Positions 1 to 7,813 are shown, counted from the first letter of the stretch. The stretch: 16,142 nt of DNA from Blastocatellia bacterium (GCA_003175865.1 PSRF01000011.1:1-16142), one strand, 5' to 3'. Made by a program: numbers and translations. Notes: generated by a model from the letters alone, not told the origin.

Positions 1-20
1 CCTGGGGCTCACGCCCCAGG
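1..20. repeat. GC-rich perfect hairpin at left edge
   Basis: CCTGGGGC and GCCCCAGG form a perfect 8-bp stem around the loop TCAC. It lies 58 nt upstream of the first gene. It could be the end of a transcription terminator for a gene left of the window, although no T-run follows, or half of a dispersed palindromic (REP-like) element together with the hairpin at 33-47. Only one copy is present here, so dispersal cannot be judged. Confidence 0.55.
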
Positions 21-32
21 CTTTACGCTTAA

Positions 33-47
33 GCCTGCTTCGCAGGC
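33..47. repeat. Second short hairpin, paired with the first
   Basis: GCCTGC and GCAGGC form a 6-bp stem around TTC. It sits 12 nt after the first hairpin and 30 nt before the first ATG. Two consecutive GC-rich stems joined by a short AT-richer spacer is the architecture of many bacterial intergenic palindromic repeats. It may also lie in the 5' leader of the transporter mRNA. No function is demonstrable from one copy. Confidence 0.45.
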
Positions 48-77
48 AAACGCCAGAGCGTTCTCGGAATTTCAAAA

Positions 78-1598
78 ATGAAGACGACATCAATGACCGA
101 CACAACCCAAAGAGTCCCCGTCCGCGAGAAAATTGGTTACAGCCTCGGTGATATCGCAACCAACTTCTTCTTCCAATCGATGATCCTCTACCAGACCCGT
201 TTCTACACGGACACTGCAGGACTCGCCGCCGTTGCTGTTGGCTCGATGTTCCTCGTGTTGCGACTTGCTGACGCAGTCTTTGATCCGATCATTGGTGCAT
301 TGTCAGATCGCACGCAAACTCGTTGGGGCAAGTTTCGTCCGTGGATTCTGTTCACTGCCATACCATTCGGCGTTGTCTTCTGGCTCGTATATGTAACTCC
401 TAATGTTGGACCACAGGGTAAATTGATTTACGCCTACTTCACCTACACGTTGGTGATGATGCTCTATTCTGCCAACAACACACCTTACTCCGCATTGATG
501 GGTGTGATGACACCGGATGTCAGTGAACGTAGCAGCATCGCCAGTTACCGATTTGTGGGAGCACTGGTCGGGCAGTTCATCATCCAGGCATTGCCTCTGC
601 CATTGGTCGCAAAATTAGGCGGAGGTGACTCAGCCAAAGGTTGGGCGATTACGATGGCCATCTTTGGTGCGATTATCATCGTTTTGAACTTTTTCGCTTT
701 TGCCAGTACACGCGAGCGCGTGCAGCCCCTTCCGGGACAAAAATCATCGCTGAAACAGGACCTGAACAATGTCTTCAGATGCGGTCCATGGCTCGTGATG
801 TTCATTCTCACGTTGTTAATTTTTACGATGCTGGTAGTGCGCGGAAGTTCTTCGAACTATTTCTTCGCGTACTACCTCGATCCGCAACAGCTAAGAGCAT
901 TCCTGGACAAACTTGGCCTCGCAGGAAATCCTGACTCTCCTACCGCATGGCAATCAGTGCTTAATTCACTTGGACTGCTGGTGAAGCCCGATGGCTCCAA
1001 TGCGGCCGCAGTCGGTCTGAGTCTCTTTTTTGTAACAGGAAGCCTCGTGCAGATCATCGGAATAATTTTTTCCAAACCACTTGCTGATCGCTTTGGAAAG
1101 AAAGCTGTGTTTATCGTTGGCATGGCAGTGACCATGTTTGCAACCTTGCTCGTCTTCGTCGTTGGTCCAACATCAATTAGTCTGATGTTTGCATTAAGTA
1201 TACTTTGGGCAATTGGCTGGGGACCTACCGTTCCGCTGTTGTGGGTCATGATTGCGGACGTCGCAGATTATTCGGAATGGAAGACTAACCGCAGGGCGAC
1301 AGGCTTCATGTACGCGGGAATTCTGTTTGCTCTTAAAGCCGGCTTGAGCCTCGGCGGCGCGCTCAGTGCCTGGGTGATCGATGCCTATGGTTATGTGCCT
1401 AACGTAGCCCAATCCGAGCGAGCATTACTTGGAATTAGACTAGGTGCCAGCATCTTTCCGGCAATCGCGATGTTCCTTGGGCTCATATGCCTGATCATCT
1501 ACCCAATCGGAAAGAAACTTACTCTAAAGATCCAGGACGAACTTGTTGAGCGTCGTAAACAATACGCCGCGGACGACGCCTTTGCGGTAAGTGTCTAG
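78..1598 (+). CDS. GPH-family (MelB/XynP-like) sugar:cation symporter
   Basis: Inner-membrane secondary transporter of the glycoside-pentoside-hexuronide family within the major facilitator superfamily; the context suggests xylose, xylobiose or xylo-oligosaccharides as cargo. The protein has 506 residues with about 12 hydrophobic segments. The N-terminal REKIGYSLGD and the cytoplasmic-loop pattern D65...D69-P70...G73...D77-R78-T79...R82-W83-G84-K85-F-R87-P88 are characteristic of GPH proteins, where acidic residues in this helix bind the coupling cation. Between the middle helices (about 265-315) is a hydrophilic stretch longer than in E. coli MelB, so the protein exceeds the usual 460-480 residues. 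ATG 78 has GGAA at 66-69 as a modest Shine-Dalgarno; ATG 93 (Met6) is an alternative start. The stop lies 6 nt before the GH10 gene, indicating co-transcription. The family is clear; the substrate is inferred from neighbours. Confidence 0.9.
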   Translation: MKTTSMTDTTQRVPVREKIGYSLGDIATNFFFQSMILYQTRFYTDTAGLAAVAVGSMFLVLRLADAVFDPIIGALSDRTQTRWGKFRPWILFTAIPFGVVFWLVYVTPNVGPQGKLIYAYFTYTLVMMLYSANNTPYSALMGVMTPDVSERSSIASYRFVGALVGQFIIQALPLPLVAKLGGGDSAKGWAITMAIFGAIIIVLNFFAFASTRERVQPLPGQKSSLKQDLNNVFRCGPWLVMFILTLLIFTMLVVRGSSSNYFFAYYLDPQQLRAFLDKLGLAGNPDSPTAWQSVLNSLGLLVKPDGSNAAAVGLSLFFVTGSLVQIIGIIFSKPLADRFGKKAVFIVGMAVTMFATLLVFVVGPTSISLMFALSILWAIGWGPTVPLLWVMIADVADYSEWKTNRRATGFMYAGILFALKAGLSLGGALSAWVIDAYGYVPNVAQSERALLGIRLGASIFPAIAMFLGLICLIIYPIGKKLTLKIQDELVERRKQYAADDAFAVSV

Positions 1599-1604
1599 GG
1601 AACC

Positions 1605-2720
1605 ATGCACAAAAGATTACTATTCATTGTGAGCGTCTTGTTGCCAGTGCTCTTGACCGGCAGTCAGAACAAGGCTGCGTTAAAGGATGCATTCAGAAAC
1701 TCGTTTCTGATTGGCGCCGCAATCAATCAAAACCAATTCTCTGAACAGGACCAGCGCGGTGTCGCGATCATTGCTACCCAGTTCAACTCCGTCACTCCGG
1801 AAAATGTTTTGAAGTGGCAATCAGTTCATCCACAACCGGACAAGTATGATTTTGAAGGCTCTGATCGTTATGTCGCGTTCGGCGAGAAGTATCACATGTT
1901 CATCATCGGCCACACACTAGTCTGGCACAATCAGACGCCGAGTTGGGTATTTCAGGACGACAAGGGTAATCAGATTAGTCGTGACTCATTGCTCACACGC
2001 CTGCGTGATCACATTCAAACGGTTGTCGGTCGTTACAAAGGCAGAATTAAAGGCTGGGACGTTGTCAATGAAGCACTCAGCGAGGATGGTACTTTGCGAC
2101 AAACACCCTGGATGAAAATTATCGGTGAAGAATATTTAACCAAAGCGTTCCAGTTTGCGCATGAAGCAGATCCTCAAGCGGAGTTGTATTACAACGACTA
2201 TTCCCTCGAGAACGAACCTAAACGGAAAGGCGCAATCGAACTCATCAAGAAATTGCAGGCGCAGGGTATTCCCGTCGCTGCGGTTGGCTTACAAGGACAC
2301 GACAAATTGGACTGGCCTACTGTTCAGCAACAGGACGCAACTATTGCCGACTTTGCAAAGATCGGTATCAAGGTCAACATCACAGAGCTTGATGTCGATG
2401 TATTACCTTCCGCCACACAAAATCGTGGAGCGGACATCACGCTTAATGTCGCGTTGCAGGCTCAATTGAATCCATATGCGAGCGGACTTCCTGACTCAGT
2501 TCAGCAACAGTTAGCCACGCGTTACTCAGCCTTGTTCAAGGTCTTTCAAAAACATCGCGATGTAATCGACCGCGTAACGTTTTGGGGAGTGACCGATCGT
2601 GATTCATGGCTCAACAATTGGCCGGTCAGAGGCAGAACCAGTTACCCGTTGCTTTTTGATCGAAATGGGCAACAAAAACCTGCATTCGATGCAGTGCTAA
2701 GTGTGGCAACACAGAACTAA
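1605..2720 (+). CDS. Secreted GH10 endo-1,4-beta-xylanase
   Basis: Hydrolyses internal beta-1,4 bonds of xylan with retention of configuration, outside the cytoplasm. The N-terminus is a Sec signal peptide (MHKR, then a hydrophobic run to about residue 18, with likely cleavage near residues 20-24); there is no lipobox cysteine. The rest is a single GH10 barrel: TPENVLKW (64-71), HTLVWHNQTPSW (103-114), acid/base Glu156 in DVVNEAL, GLQGHD (228-233), nucleophile Glu261 in ITELDVDVL, and FWGVTDRDSW (326-335). At 371 residues it is catalytic domain only, with no carbohydrate-binding module. The start follows the transporter stop by 6 nt. AGGGAA overlapping that stop (1597-1602) is the only ribosome-binding candidate, and its spacing is short (2 nt). 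This points to coupling with the transporter gene. All canonical GH10 active-site motifs seem intact. Confidence 0.96.
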   Translation: MHKRLLFIVSVLLPVLLTGSQNKAALKDAFRNSFLIGAAINQNQFSEQDQRGVAIIATQFNSVTPENVLKWQSVHPQPDKYDFEGSDRYVAFGEKYHMFIIGHTLVWHNQTPSWVFQDDKGNQISRDSLLTRLRDHIQTVVGRYKGRIKGWDVVNEALSEDGTLRQTPWMKIIGEEYLTKAFQFAHEADPQAELYYNDYSLENEPKRKGAIELIKKLQAQGIPVAAVGLQGHDKLDWPTVQQQDATIADFAKIGIKVNITELDVDVLPSATQNRGADITLNVALQAQLNPYASGLPDSVQQQLATRYSALFKVFQKHRDVIDRVTFWGVTDRDSWLNNWPVRGRTSYPLLFDRNGQQKPAFDAVLSVATQN

Positions 2721-2778
2721 AATGGTTACATCTGGATGAGGCGGGTACAATAAAGCGAAAGTATTCTGAAAAGACAGT

Positions 2779-2785
2779 GGGGGGA
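2779..2785 (+). promoter_or_regulatory. Strong Shine-Dalgarno of xylose isomerase
   Basis: GGGGGGA lies 8 nt before ATG 2794 and supports that start. It is one of the stronger ribosome-binding sites in the left block, where several other genes have only weak ones, suggesting that the isomerase is made at a relatively high level. Confidence 0.6.
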
Positions 2786-2793
2786 ATAAAGAT

Positions 2794-3966
2794 ATGGCTT
2801 CGAATAATTTCCAACCAAAACCTGAGCACAAGTTTACATTCGGCCTCTGGACAGTTGGTAATCGCGGACGCGACCCTTTCGGCGATGCAACGCGAGCAAC
2901 CATTAGCCCTACCAGAATAGTTCAACGCCTGAGTGAATTAGGCGCTTACGGCGTCAATCTTCACGACAACGACTTAATACCGATCGACGCCTCCGCATCT
3001 GAACGCGATCGAATCGTAAGTGAGTTTAAGAAAGCACTCGATGATTCCGGCATGAAAGTGCCGATGGCGACCACGAATCTGTTCTACGACGCGGTCTTCA
3101 AAGACGGGGCTTTTACTTCGAACGATGCTCGTGTTCGACTCTACGCACTTCAGAAAACGATGCGTTCAATGGATCTCGGCGCGGAACTCGGCGCGAAGAT
3201 CTATGTTTTTTGGGGTGGGCGCGAAGGTGCTGAAGTTGATGCTGCGAAAGATGCGCGCGAAGCATTGAAGTGGAACCGCGAAGCTCTTGACTTCTTATGT
3301 GAGTATTCAATTGATCAGGGATACGGCTACAAATTTGCTCTCGAAGCTAAACCCAACGAGCCGCGTGGTGATATCTACTTACCTACTACGGGAGCTATGC
3401 TCGGTTTCATTGCGACACTGGATCACCCTGACATGGTTGGAGTAAACCCCGAAGTGGGTCACGAACAGATGTCTGGTCTGAATTTCTATCACGCTGTCGC
3501 CCAGGCATTGGAAGCCGGCAAACTGTTTCATATCGATCTTAACGATCAAAAAGGTCCGCGTTTTGATCAGGACCTGCGCTTTGGATCCGAATCCATCAAA
3601 AACTTGTTCTTCCTTGTGAAGTTACTCGAAGAATCTGGGTACGAAGGTCCGCGGCATTTTGATGCGCACTCGTATCGCAGTGAAAACGAGGATGGTGTTT
3701 GGGTATTTGCCGCGGGCTGTATGCGGAACTATTTGATCTTCAAAGAAAAAGCTCGACAGTTCAACGAAGACGCCGAGATTCAGGCATTATTAAAAGAAAT
3801 CCACGCTGCGGCCCCGGAAGATTCGGAATTGCTTGGAAGGTACAGTCGTGCGAAGGCTGAAAAGATAAAGACGCTGCAACTCGATCGAACGCATCTGGCA
3901 GCGAAACCTCTGCCTTACGAACGATTGGACCAACTGACGATCGATCTTTTGCTTGGCGTACGCTAA
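2794..3966 (+). CDS. xylA: Xylose isomerase, class I (short form)
   Basis: Cytoplasmic enzyme that interconverts D-xylose and D-xylulose using two divalent metal ions. The 390-residue length and the GLWTVG...[10 protein letters not shown] start mark the short class I (Streptomyces/Thermus) type rather than the longer (about 440) E. coli type. The active site is complete: His57 in HDND; Glu184 and Lys186 in [11 protein letters not shown]; Glu220 and His223 in NPEVGHEQM; Asp248 in HIDLND; Asp258 and Asp260 in FDQDLRFG; Asp290 in RHFDAHSYR. These keep a constant +3 offset from Streptomyces numbering as I recall it. It begins 73 nt after the xylanase gene, the largest gap in the left block, so it may have its own promoter. 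No xylulokinase gene follows; the product must be phosphorylated by an enzyme encoded elsewhere. It is the strongest sign that the locus feeds xylose into the pentose phosphate pathway. Confidence 0.97.
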   Translation: MASNNFQPKPEHKFTFGLWTVGNRGRDPFGDATRATISPTRIVQRLSELGAYGVNLHDNDLIPIDASASERDRIVSEFKKALDDSGMKVPMATTNLFYDAVFKDGAFTSNDARVRLYALQKTMRSMDLGAELGAKIYVFWGGREGAEVDAAKDAREALKWNREALDFLCEYSIDQGYGYKFALEAKPNEPRGDIYLPTTGAMLGFIATLDHPDMVGVNPEVGHEQMSGLNFYHAVAQALEAGKLFHIDLNDQKGPRFDQDLRFGSESIKNLFFLVKLLEESGYEGPRHFDAHSYRSENEDGVWVFAAGCMRNYLIFKEKARQFNEDAEIQALLKEIHAAAPEDSELLGRYSRAKAEKIKTLQLDRTHLAAKPLPYERLDQLTIDLLLGVR

Positions 3967-4022
3967 TACCTAAACCGGATGTCGCACTGCGGGCCATCTC
4001 GCCTGCATGATCGCTACCGAAT

Positions 4023-5297
4023 ATGCTAAGACTCTGTCTCTTCGTTTGTGTATTTGTCTGCGTCGCCGTCGGCGCTTCTGTCGCGCAACAACTCCCTCCC
4101 CCAAATTACGATGAGTCAAAAGTAGGAACTTACTCGCTCCCGGATCCACTGATCTTCAGCAATGGAACTCAGGTGCATACAGTAGCCGATTGGAACAAGC
4201 GCCGTGCTGAACTTTTGGAACTGTTCGCCACAAATGTTTACGGCCACAACCCCGCCCCACCAAAGGCTCTCCACTATGAAATCTTCGACAGGAGCACAGA
4301 CGCGCTTAATGGAACGGCGATACGAAAACAGATCACGATCTTTTTTTCATCAAGCAAAACCGGTCCAAAAGAGGATTTACTAATTTTCATTCCGAAAAAT
4401 GCCAGTAAGCCAGTGCCTGTTTTCTTGTCACTGAGTTTCGTGGGCAACCAGACAGCCGCGAACGATCCGGCGATCAAACTTGGCACAGTTTGGAATCCGC
4501 GAACGCGACAAAAAGAAGTTGCGCCCGAACAGACACGCGGTAGTTCTATGTCGGAAACAGCGACTGTTCTCGCGCACGGTTACGCCTACGCCACGATTTG
4601 TTACACAGACATCGAACCTGATTTCAATGGAGGCTACGTTTCAGGTATCAGGCCACTCTTCTTCAAGAACGGACAAAGCGAACCGGCGCCTGATGAATGG
4701 GGAGCGATTGGGGCATGGTCATATGGACTGAGTCGTGCACTTGATTACATGGAAAAGGACAAAGATGTCGACGCAAAACGTGTTGCCATAATTGGACATT
4801 CGCGACTTGGCAAGACCGTGTTGTGGACCGGCGCGCTCGATCAGCGATTTGCTATGGTCATTTCGAGTTGTTCTGGAGAAGGTGGTGCTTCATTGTCGCG
4901 TCGTGACTACGGTGAACGAGTCCGCAATTTGATCACCAATTTCCCTTACTGGTTTTCAGCCAACTACAAGAAGTATGCGGATCATGAAGATCAGATGCCC
5001 GTTGATATGCACGAGCTAATTGCGCTGATTGCACCGCGTCCTGCCTACATTACCGCCGGCGAGACAGATCGCTGGGCCGATCCAAATGGTGAGTTTCTGG
5101 CGTGCGTTGCTGCCGGCCCCGTTTTCAGGCTTCTTGGCCAGGCAGATCTTGGGATTGATGAAATGCCTGCACTCGATCAGCCAATCATGAAAACGATTGG
5201 TTTCCACATTCACACTGGCGGACACGCAATCACCCCGTTCGACTGGGAGCAGTTTTTGAAGTTTGCAGACATCCATCTGCGCAAGCGGGAGGCATAA
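4023..5297 (+). CDS. Secreted CE15 glucuronoyl esterase-like protein
   Basis: CE15 enzymes cleave the ester between lignin alcohols and 4-O-methyl-glucuronic acid on xylan. The protein has 424 residues with a Sec signal peptide (cysteine- and valine-rich hydrophobic stretch, probable cleavage after ASVA or AQ near residues 20-22). The alpha/beta-hydrolase core carries GHSRLGK (258-264), matching the CE15 motif G-C-S-R-x-G-K: Ser260 nucleophile, Arg261 oxyanion arginine, Lys264 uronate-binding lysine. His401 in TGGHAITP is the catalytic histidine, and Trp351 in DRWADP matches the conserved substrate tryptophan. The position 23 residues after Ser, where fungal enzymes carry the catalytic Glu, appears to be Cys283; Asp349 or Asp328 may supply the acid instead, as in some bacterial members. 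ATG 4023 lacks a clear Shine-Dalgarno. The stop directly abuts the cupin ATG. Family call firm; activity on glucuronoxylan inferred. Confidence 0.88.
   Translation: MLRLCLFVCVFVCVAVGASVAQQLPPPNYDESKVGTYSLPDPLIFSNGTQVHTVADWNKRRAELLELFATNVYGHNPAPPKALHYEIFDRSTDALNGTAIRKQITIFFSSSKTGPKEDLLIFIPKNASKPVPVFLSLSFVGNQTAANDPAIKLGTVWNPRTRQKEVAPEQTRGSSMSETATVLAHGYAYATICYTDIEPDFNGGYVSGIRPLFFKNGQSEPAPDEWGAIGAWSYGLSRALDYMEKDKDVDAKRVAIIGHSRLGKTVLWTGALDQRFAMVISSCSGEGGASLSRRDYGERVRNLITNFPYWFSANYKKYADHEDQMPVDMHELIALIAPRPAYITAGETDRWADPNGEFLACVAAGPVFRLLGQADLGIDEMPALDQPIMKTIGFHIHTGGHAITPFDWEQFLKFADIHLRKREA
5287..5292 (+). promoter_or_regulatory. Shine-Dalgarno of cupin inside esterase 3' end
   Basis: GGGAGG lies 5 nt before ATG 5298 and within the last codons of the esterase gene. 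The esterase stop TAA and the cupin ATG are directly adjacent. This fixes the cupin start and implies termination-reinitiation coupling of the two proteins. Confidence 0.7.
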
Positions 5298-5747
5298 ATG
5301 ATTACTCGTCGTGATCTGGTTGTTGCATCTGTTGCGATCGTTTTGACGCTTAGCGTCGTTGCTGTGCATTCACAAACTTCAGTGATGGGTTCATCCGTAT
5401 TTGAATGGACCAGCATTGCAGCGAAACCCACAGATGTCGGCGAAGTGCGACAGTTCTTTCGGAGTCCGACCGCAACTTTAGATGAACTCGAATGTCATGT
5501 GACAACCTTGAAACCAGGGATGCAGTCACATCCGCCACATAAACATGCCAATGAAGAACTTGTAATCATTCGAGAAGGAACTGTGGAAGTGTTGTCGAAT
5601 GGCGAATGGAAACGTGTTGGCCCAGGTTCTGTGATCTTTAATGCTTCTAACCAACTCCACGCGTTGAGGAATGTGGGAACAGGGCCCGCAACTTATCACG
5701 TGATCAATTGGACTTCACCTGGACTGAAGAACAAAGCAACTCAGTGA
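5298..5747 (+). CDS. Exported single-domain cupin protein
   Basis: Small beta-barrel metal-binding protein of 149 residues; its reaction is unknown. The N-terminus MITRRDLVVASVAIVLTLSV carries a twin-arginine-like motif (TRRDLVV) and a hydrophobic helix, so it is probably exported, perhaps folded and metal-loaded by the Tat route. Cupin motif 1 fits G-x5-HxH-x3-E-x6-G exactly: Gly74, His81, His83, Glu87, Gly94. Motif 2 supplies His121 and Asn125, giving the usual three His and one Glu metal site. The gene starts on the nucleotide after the CE15 stop and is probably translated in coupling with it, so the product may act on esterase products or on lignin- or uronate-derived material outside the cytoplasm. 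Alternatives include a non-catalytic sugar-binding cupin or a small dioxygenase-type enzyme. Family certain, function not recognised. Confidence 0.85.
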   Translation: MITRRDLVVASVAIVLTLSVVAVHSQTSVMGSSVFEWTSIAAKPTDVGEVRQFFRSPTATLDELECHVTTLKPGMQSHPPHKHANEELVIIREGTVEVLSNGEWKRVGPGSVIFNASNQLHALRNVGTGPATYHVINWTSPGLKNKATQ

Positions 5748-5775
5748 ACCTGCCCGGAACGGTACGCTCAAAACA

Positions 5776-6801
5776 ATGCCTACAAATAGAAAAATTAAAT
5801 GGGGCATACTCGGCGCCGCTAACATTGCTGTCAAAAAAGTTATTCCTGCAATGCAACTAGGACAGTGGTCTGAAATCACGTCGATTGCATCCCGTGATCT
5901 TGCAAAGGCACAAGCGGCATCGAATGAGTTGAACATACCTCGCGCCTACGGTTCGTATGATGAGCTTCTCGAAGATCCTGATATCGAAGCGATTTACAAT
6001 CCACTTCCAAACAATCTGCACATTGAATGGACAGTGAAGGCTGCTCACGCCGGAAAACATACTCTGGTCGAAAAGCCGATCAGCATGACAGTGGCAGAAG
6101 CGTTGCCGCTGCTGAAGGTGCGCGACGAAACGGGTGTGAAGATTGAAGAAGCATTCATGGTCCTAACTAACCCGCAGTGGGTTAAAACACTGTCAATGAT
6201 CAGAGACGGACGGATCGGGAAGGTTCGATCCGTAAATGGTCATTTTAGCTACAACAATCAGGATCTTAAGAACATCAGAAACATTCGCGAGACCGGCGGT
6301 GGCGGTCTAATGGATATTGGCTGCTACATGATTTTCTTCTCGCGCTTGATCTTTGGCACTGAGCCCAATCGAGTCGTTTCACTAATCGATGAACATCCCG
6401 AGACAAAAACTGACATCCTGACCTCGGCACTGCTCGACTTTCCTTCAGGGCAGGCCACGTTCACTTGCGGAACACGGATGACGCCCCATCAACGTATTCA
6501 GATCGTCGGTACTGACGGCCGAATAGAGTTGCCCATTCCGGTGAACGCGCCGCCTGATTTGCCTTTAAAGGTATTCATCGATGATGGATCCGATTTGACG
6601 GGCCGAGGCATTCAGACGCTTGAAGTTGAACCTTGCGACCAGTACACGATCCAGGGCGATCTGTTTTCCCAAGCAATACTTGAAAACAAAGAACCTCCAC
6701 TCTCGCTGGAAGACTCCTTAAAAAACATGGCAGTAATTGAAGCAGTGTTTCGATCGGCGAAAAGTGGAAAGTTGGAGACGCCGGAGGAAATTGTTTATTG
6801 A
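5776..6801 (+). CDS. Cytoplasmic Gfo/Idh/MocA dehydrogenase, possibly D-xylose 1-dehydrogenase
   Basis: NAD(P)-dependent sugar oxidoreductase of 341 residues without signal peptide. The N-terminal Rossmann domain starts at KWGILGAANIA (8-18). The segment after the second strand reads SIASRDLAKA, where Ser39-Arg40 replaces the Asp typical of NAD enzymes, which suggests NADP(H). EKP (99-101) supplies the conserved Lys100. In the C-terminal domain, GGGGLMDIGCY (174-184) offers Asp180 and Tyr184 as catalytic candidates. The overall pattern resembles glucose-fructose oxidoreductase, dihydrodiol dehydrogenase and NADP-dependent D-xylose 1-dehydrogenase. In a xylan locus, oxidation of xylose to xylonolactone is the best guess, which would give a second route beside xylose isomerase. 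The gene begins 28 nt after the cupin with no strong Shine-Dalgarno and ends 13 nt from the converging hydroxyacid dehydrogenase gene. Family certain, substrate uncertain. Confidence 0.88.
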   Translation: MPTNRKIKWGILGAANIAVKKVIPAMQLGQWSEITSIASRDLAKAQAASNELNIPRAYGSYDELLEDPDIEAIYNPLPNNLHIEWTVKAAHAGKHTLVEKPISMTVAEALPLLKVRDETGVKIEEAFMVLTNPQWVKTLSMIRDGRIGKVRSVNGHFSYNNQDLKNIRNIRETGGGGLMDIGCYMIFFSRLIFGTEPNRVVSLIDEHPETKTDILTSALLDFPSGQATFTCGTRMTPHQRIQIVGTDGRIELPIPVNAPPDLPLKVFIDDGSDLTGRGIQTLEVEPCDQYTIQGDLFSQAILENKEPPLSLEDSLKNMAVIEAVFRSAKSGKLETPEEIVY

Positions 6802-6814
6802 CTATTCAGTGCAG

Positions 6815-7786
6815 CTAAACCACGCGGTTCAGCAGCGGCTCTCCACATTCGAACCTGCGCAGGTTCTCGAGAAAATGTTTGATTTGTCGTTCTTTCTCAT
6901 TCGAGTGACCACCACCAGTGTGCGGCGTAATGAAGCAGTTCGGCGTTTGCCACAACGGATGATCGGGTGGTAGCGGTTCGGGATCAGTAACGTCGAGATA
7001 TGCAGCGGCAATGTGACCTTCACGGAGCAGCTCATTTAACGCTGATGCATCGAGCGTTGTGCCACGGCCAATGTTGTAAACAATCGCTCCTGGTTTCAGA
7101 CTTCGTAAACGGCCACCATCGAGAAAGTTCTTTGTTTCGTCATTGGCGGGAAGAGTGTTCACCAGATGATCGGCATGCGCCAAACACGAGTCGACCTTTG
7201 ATGTTTCGACGACGGTCACATCCTCATCACCCTCGATTCGGGTGCGAACTGCAATGACACTGAGGTTGAACGGTCGTAGCAGCTCGATCAGCCGTCGTGC
7301 AATTGCTCCGTAACCGAGTAGTACAACGGTTTGGCCGTCCAACAATCGTGAAGCAGCACGTAGTTCCTTCATTGGCCAGGCGCAATCACGACGTTGTGAA
7401 TCAAGCGCTGCAGGAATCTGACGTGCCAGAGTCAGCATCATCGCCAGTAGATGTTGCGCACAGGGTTCGCTGTAGACGGCTGAGCTGGTGGTAAGAATTT
7501 TGTTCTGGGCCTGGAATGCCTGTTTGATTTGTTGCGTGTCGAATGGCGTGTATCCAGCAGAGTTCAAGTGAATCCAGCGCAATCGATTGGACGTAACAAC
7601 TGCATTTGGATCGGGAGCGCCATAAGCAATATCTGCGGCGGCAAGCGCATCTATTGAACGCGGATCGTGGCGCTCGAACTGCAACAGCCGATGAGGACCA
7701 ACTCCATCAACCAACAGTTGCTGTTGCGACGACTGATCTGGGCGAAAGTCGTCGTTACTCCAGATGACAAGATTGTTTGGCTGCAT
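6815..7786 (-). CDS. D-2-hydroxyacid dehydrogenase (GRHPR-like)
   Basis: Cytoplasmic NAD(P)H-dependent reductase of 2-oxoacids such as glyoxylate, hydroxypyruvate or a longer sugar-derived ketoacid. The protein has 323 residues. The nucleotide-binding loop is LLGYGAIARRL (156-166), with the third glycine of GxGxxG replaced by alanine. Arg181 and Arg183 in VIAVRTR stand where NAD enzymes carry Asp, pointing to NADP(H). The catalytic set is present: Arg241 in NIGRGT, Glu270 in DVTDPEP and His289 in TPHTGG. It is the only - strand gene, convergent with the preceding dehydrogenase and divergent from the ExuT-like transporter, so it is transcribed separately. A role in handling oxidised pentose or uronate products is plausible but not shown. 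The start at 7786 gives a complete N-terminal catalytic domain; its Shine-Dalgarno is weak. Confidence 0.9.
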   Translation of the reverse strand: MQPNNLVIWSNDDFRPDQSSQQQLLVDGVGPHRLLQFERHDPRSIDALAAADIAYGAPDPNAVVTSNRLRWIHLNSAGYTPFDTQQIKQAFQAQNKILTTSSAVYSEPCAQHLLAMMLTLARQIPAALDSQRRDCAWPMKELRAASRLLDGQTVVLLGYGAIARRLIELLRPFNLSVIAVRTRIEGDEDVTVVETSKVDSCLAHADHLVNTLPANDETKNFLDGGRLRSLKPGAIVYNIGRGTTLDASALNELLREGHIAAAYLDVTDPEPLPPDHPLWQTPNCFITPHTGGGHSNEKERQIKHFLENLRRFECGEPLLNRVV

Positions 7787-7813
7787 AGGCTCACTGTTAG
7801 CGTCAGGTTAAGA

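Noticed and set aside
872..1249. Antisense open frame of 125 codons within the GPH transporter, and similar long antisense frames elsewhere
   Set aside because: They have no recognisable domains or ribosome-binding sites and sit opposite strongly conserved genes; they are reading-frame shadows.
2723..2751. Possible sigma-70 promoter for xylA (TACAAT at 2746-2751 with TGGTTA 17 nt upstream)
   Set aside because: The -10 is reasonable, but the -35 matches the consensus at only a few positions and there is no extended -10. Too weak to list as a feature.
6851..6866. Perfect 16-bp palindrome GAACCTGC/GCAGGTTC near the convergent gene ends, as a possible bidirectional terminator
   Set aside because: It lies inside the hydroxyacid dehydrogenase coding sequence with no T-run on either side. 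One such palindrome by chance in 16 kb is not surprising.
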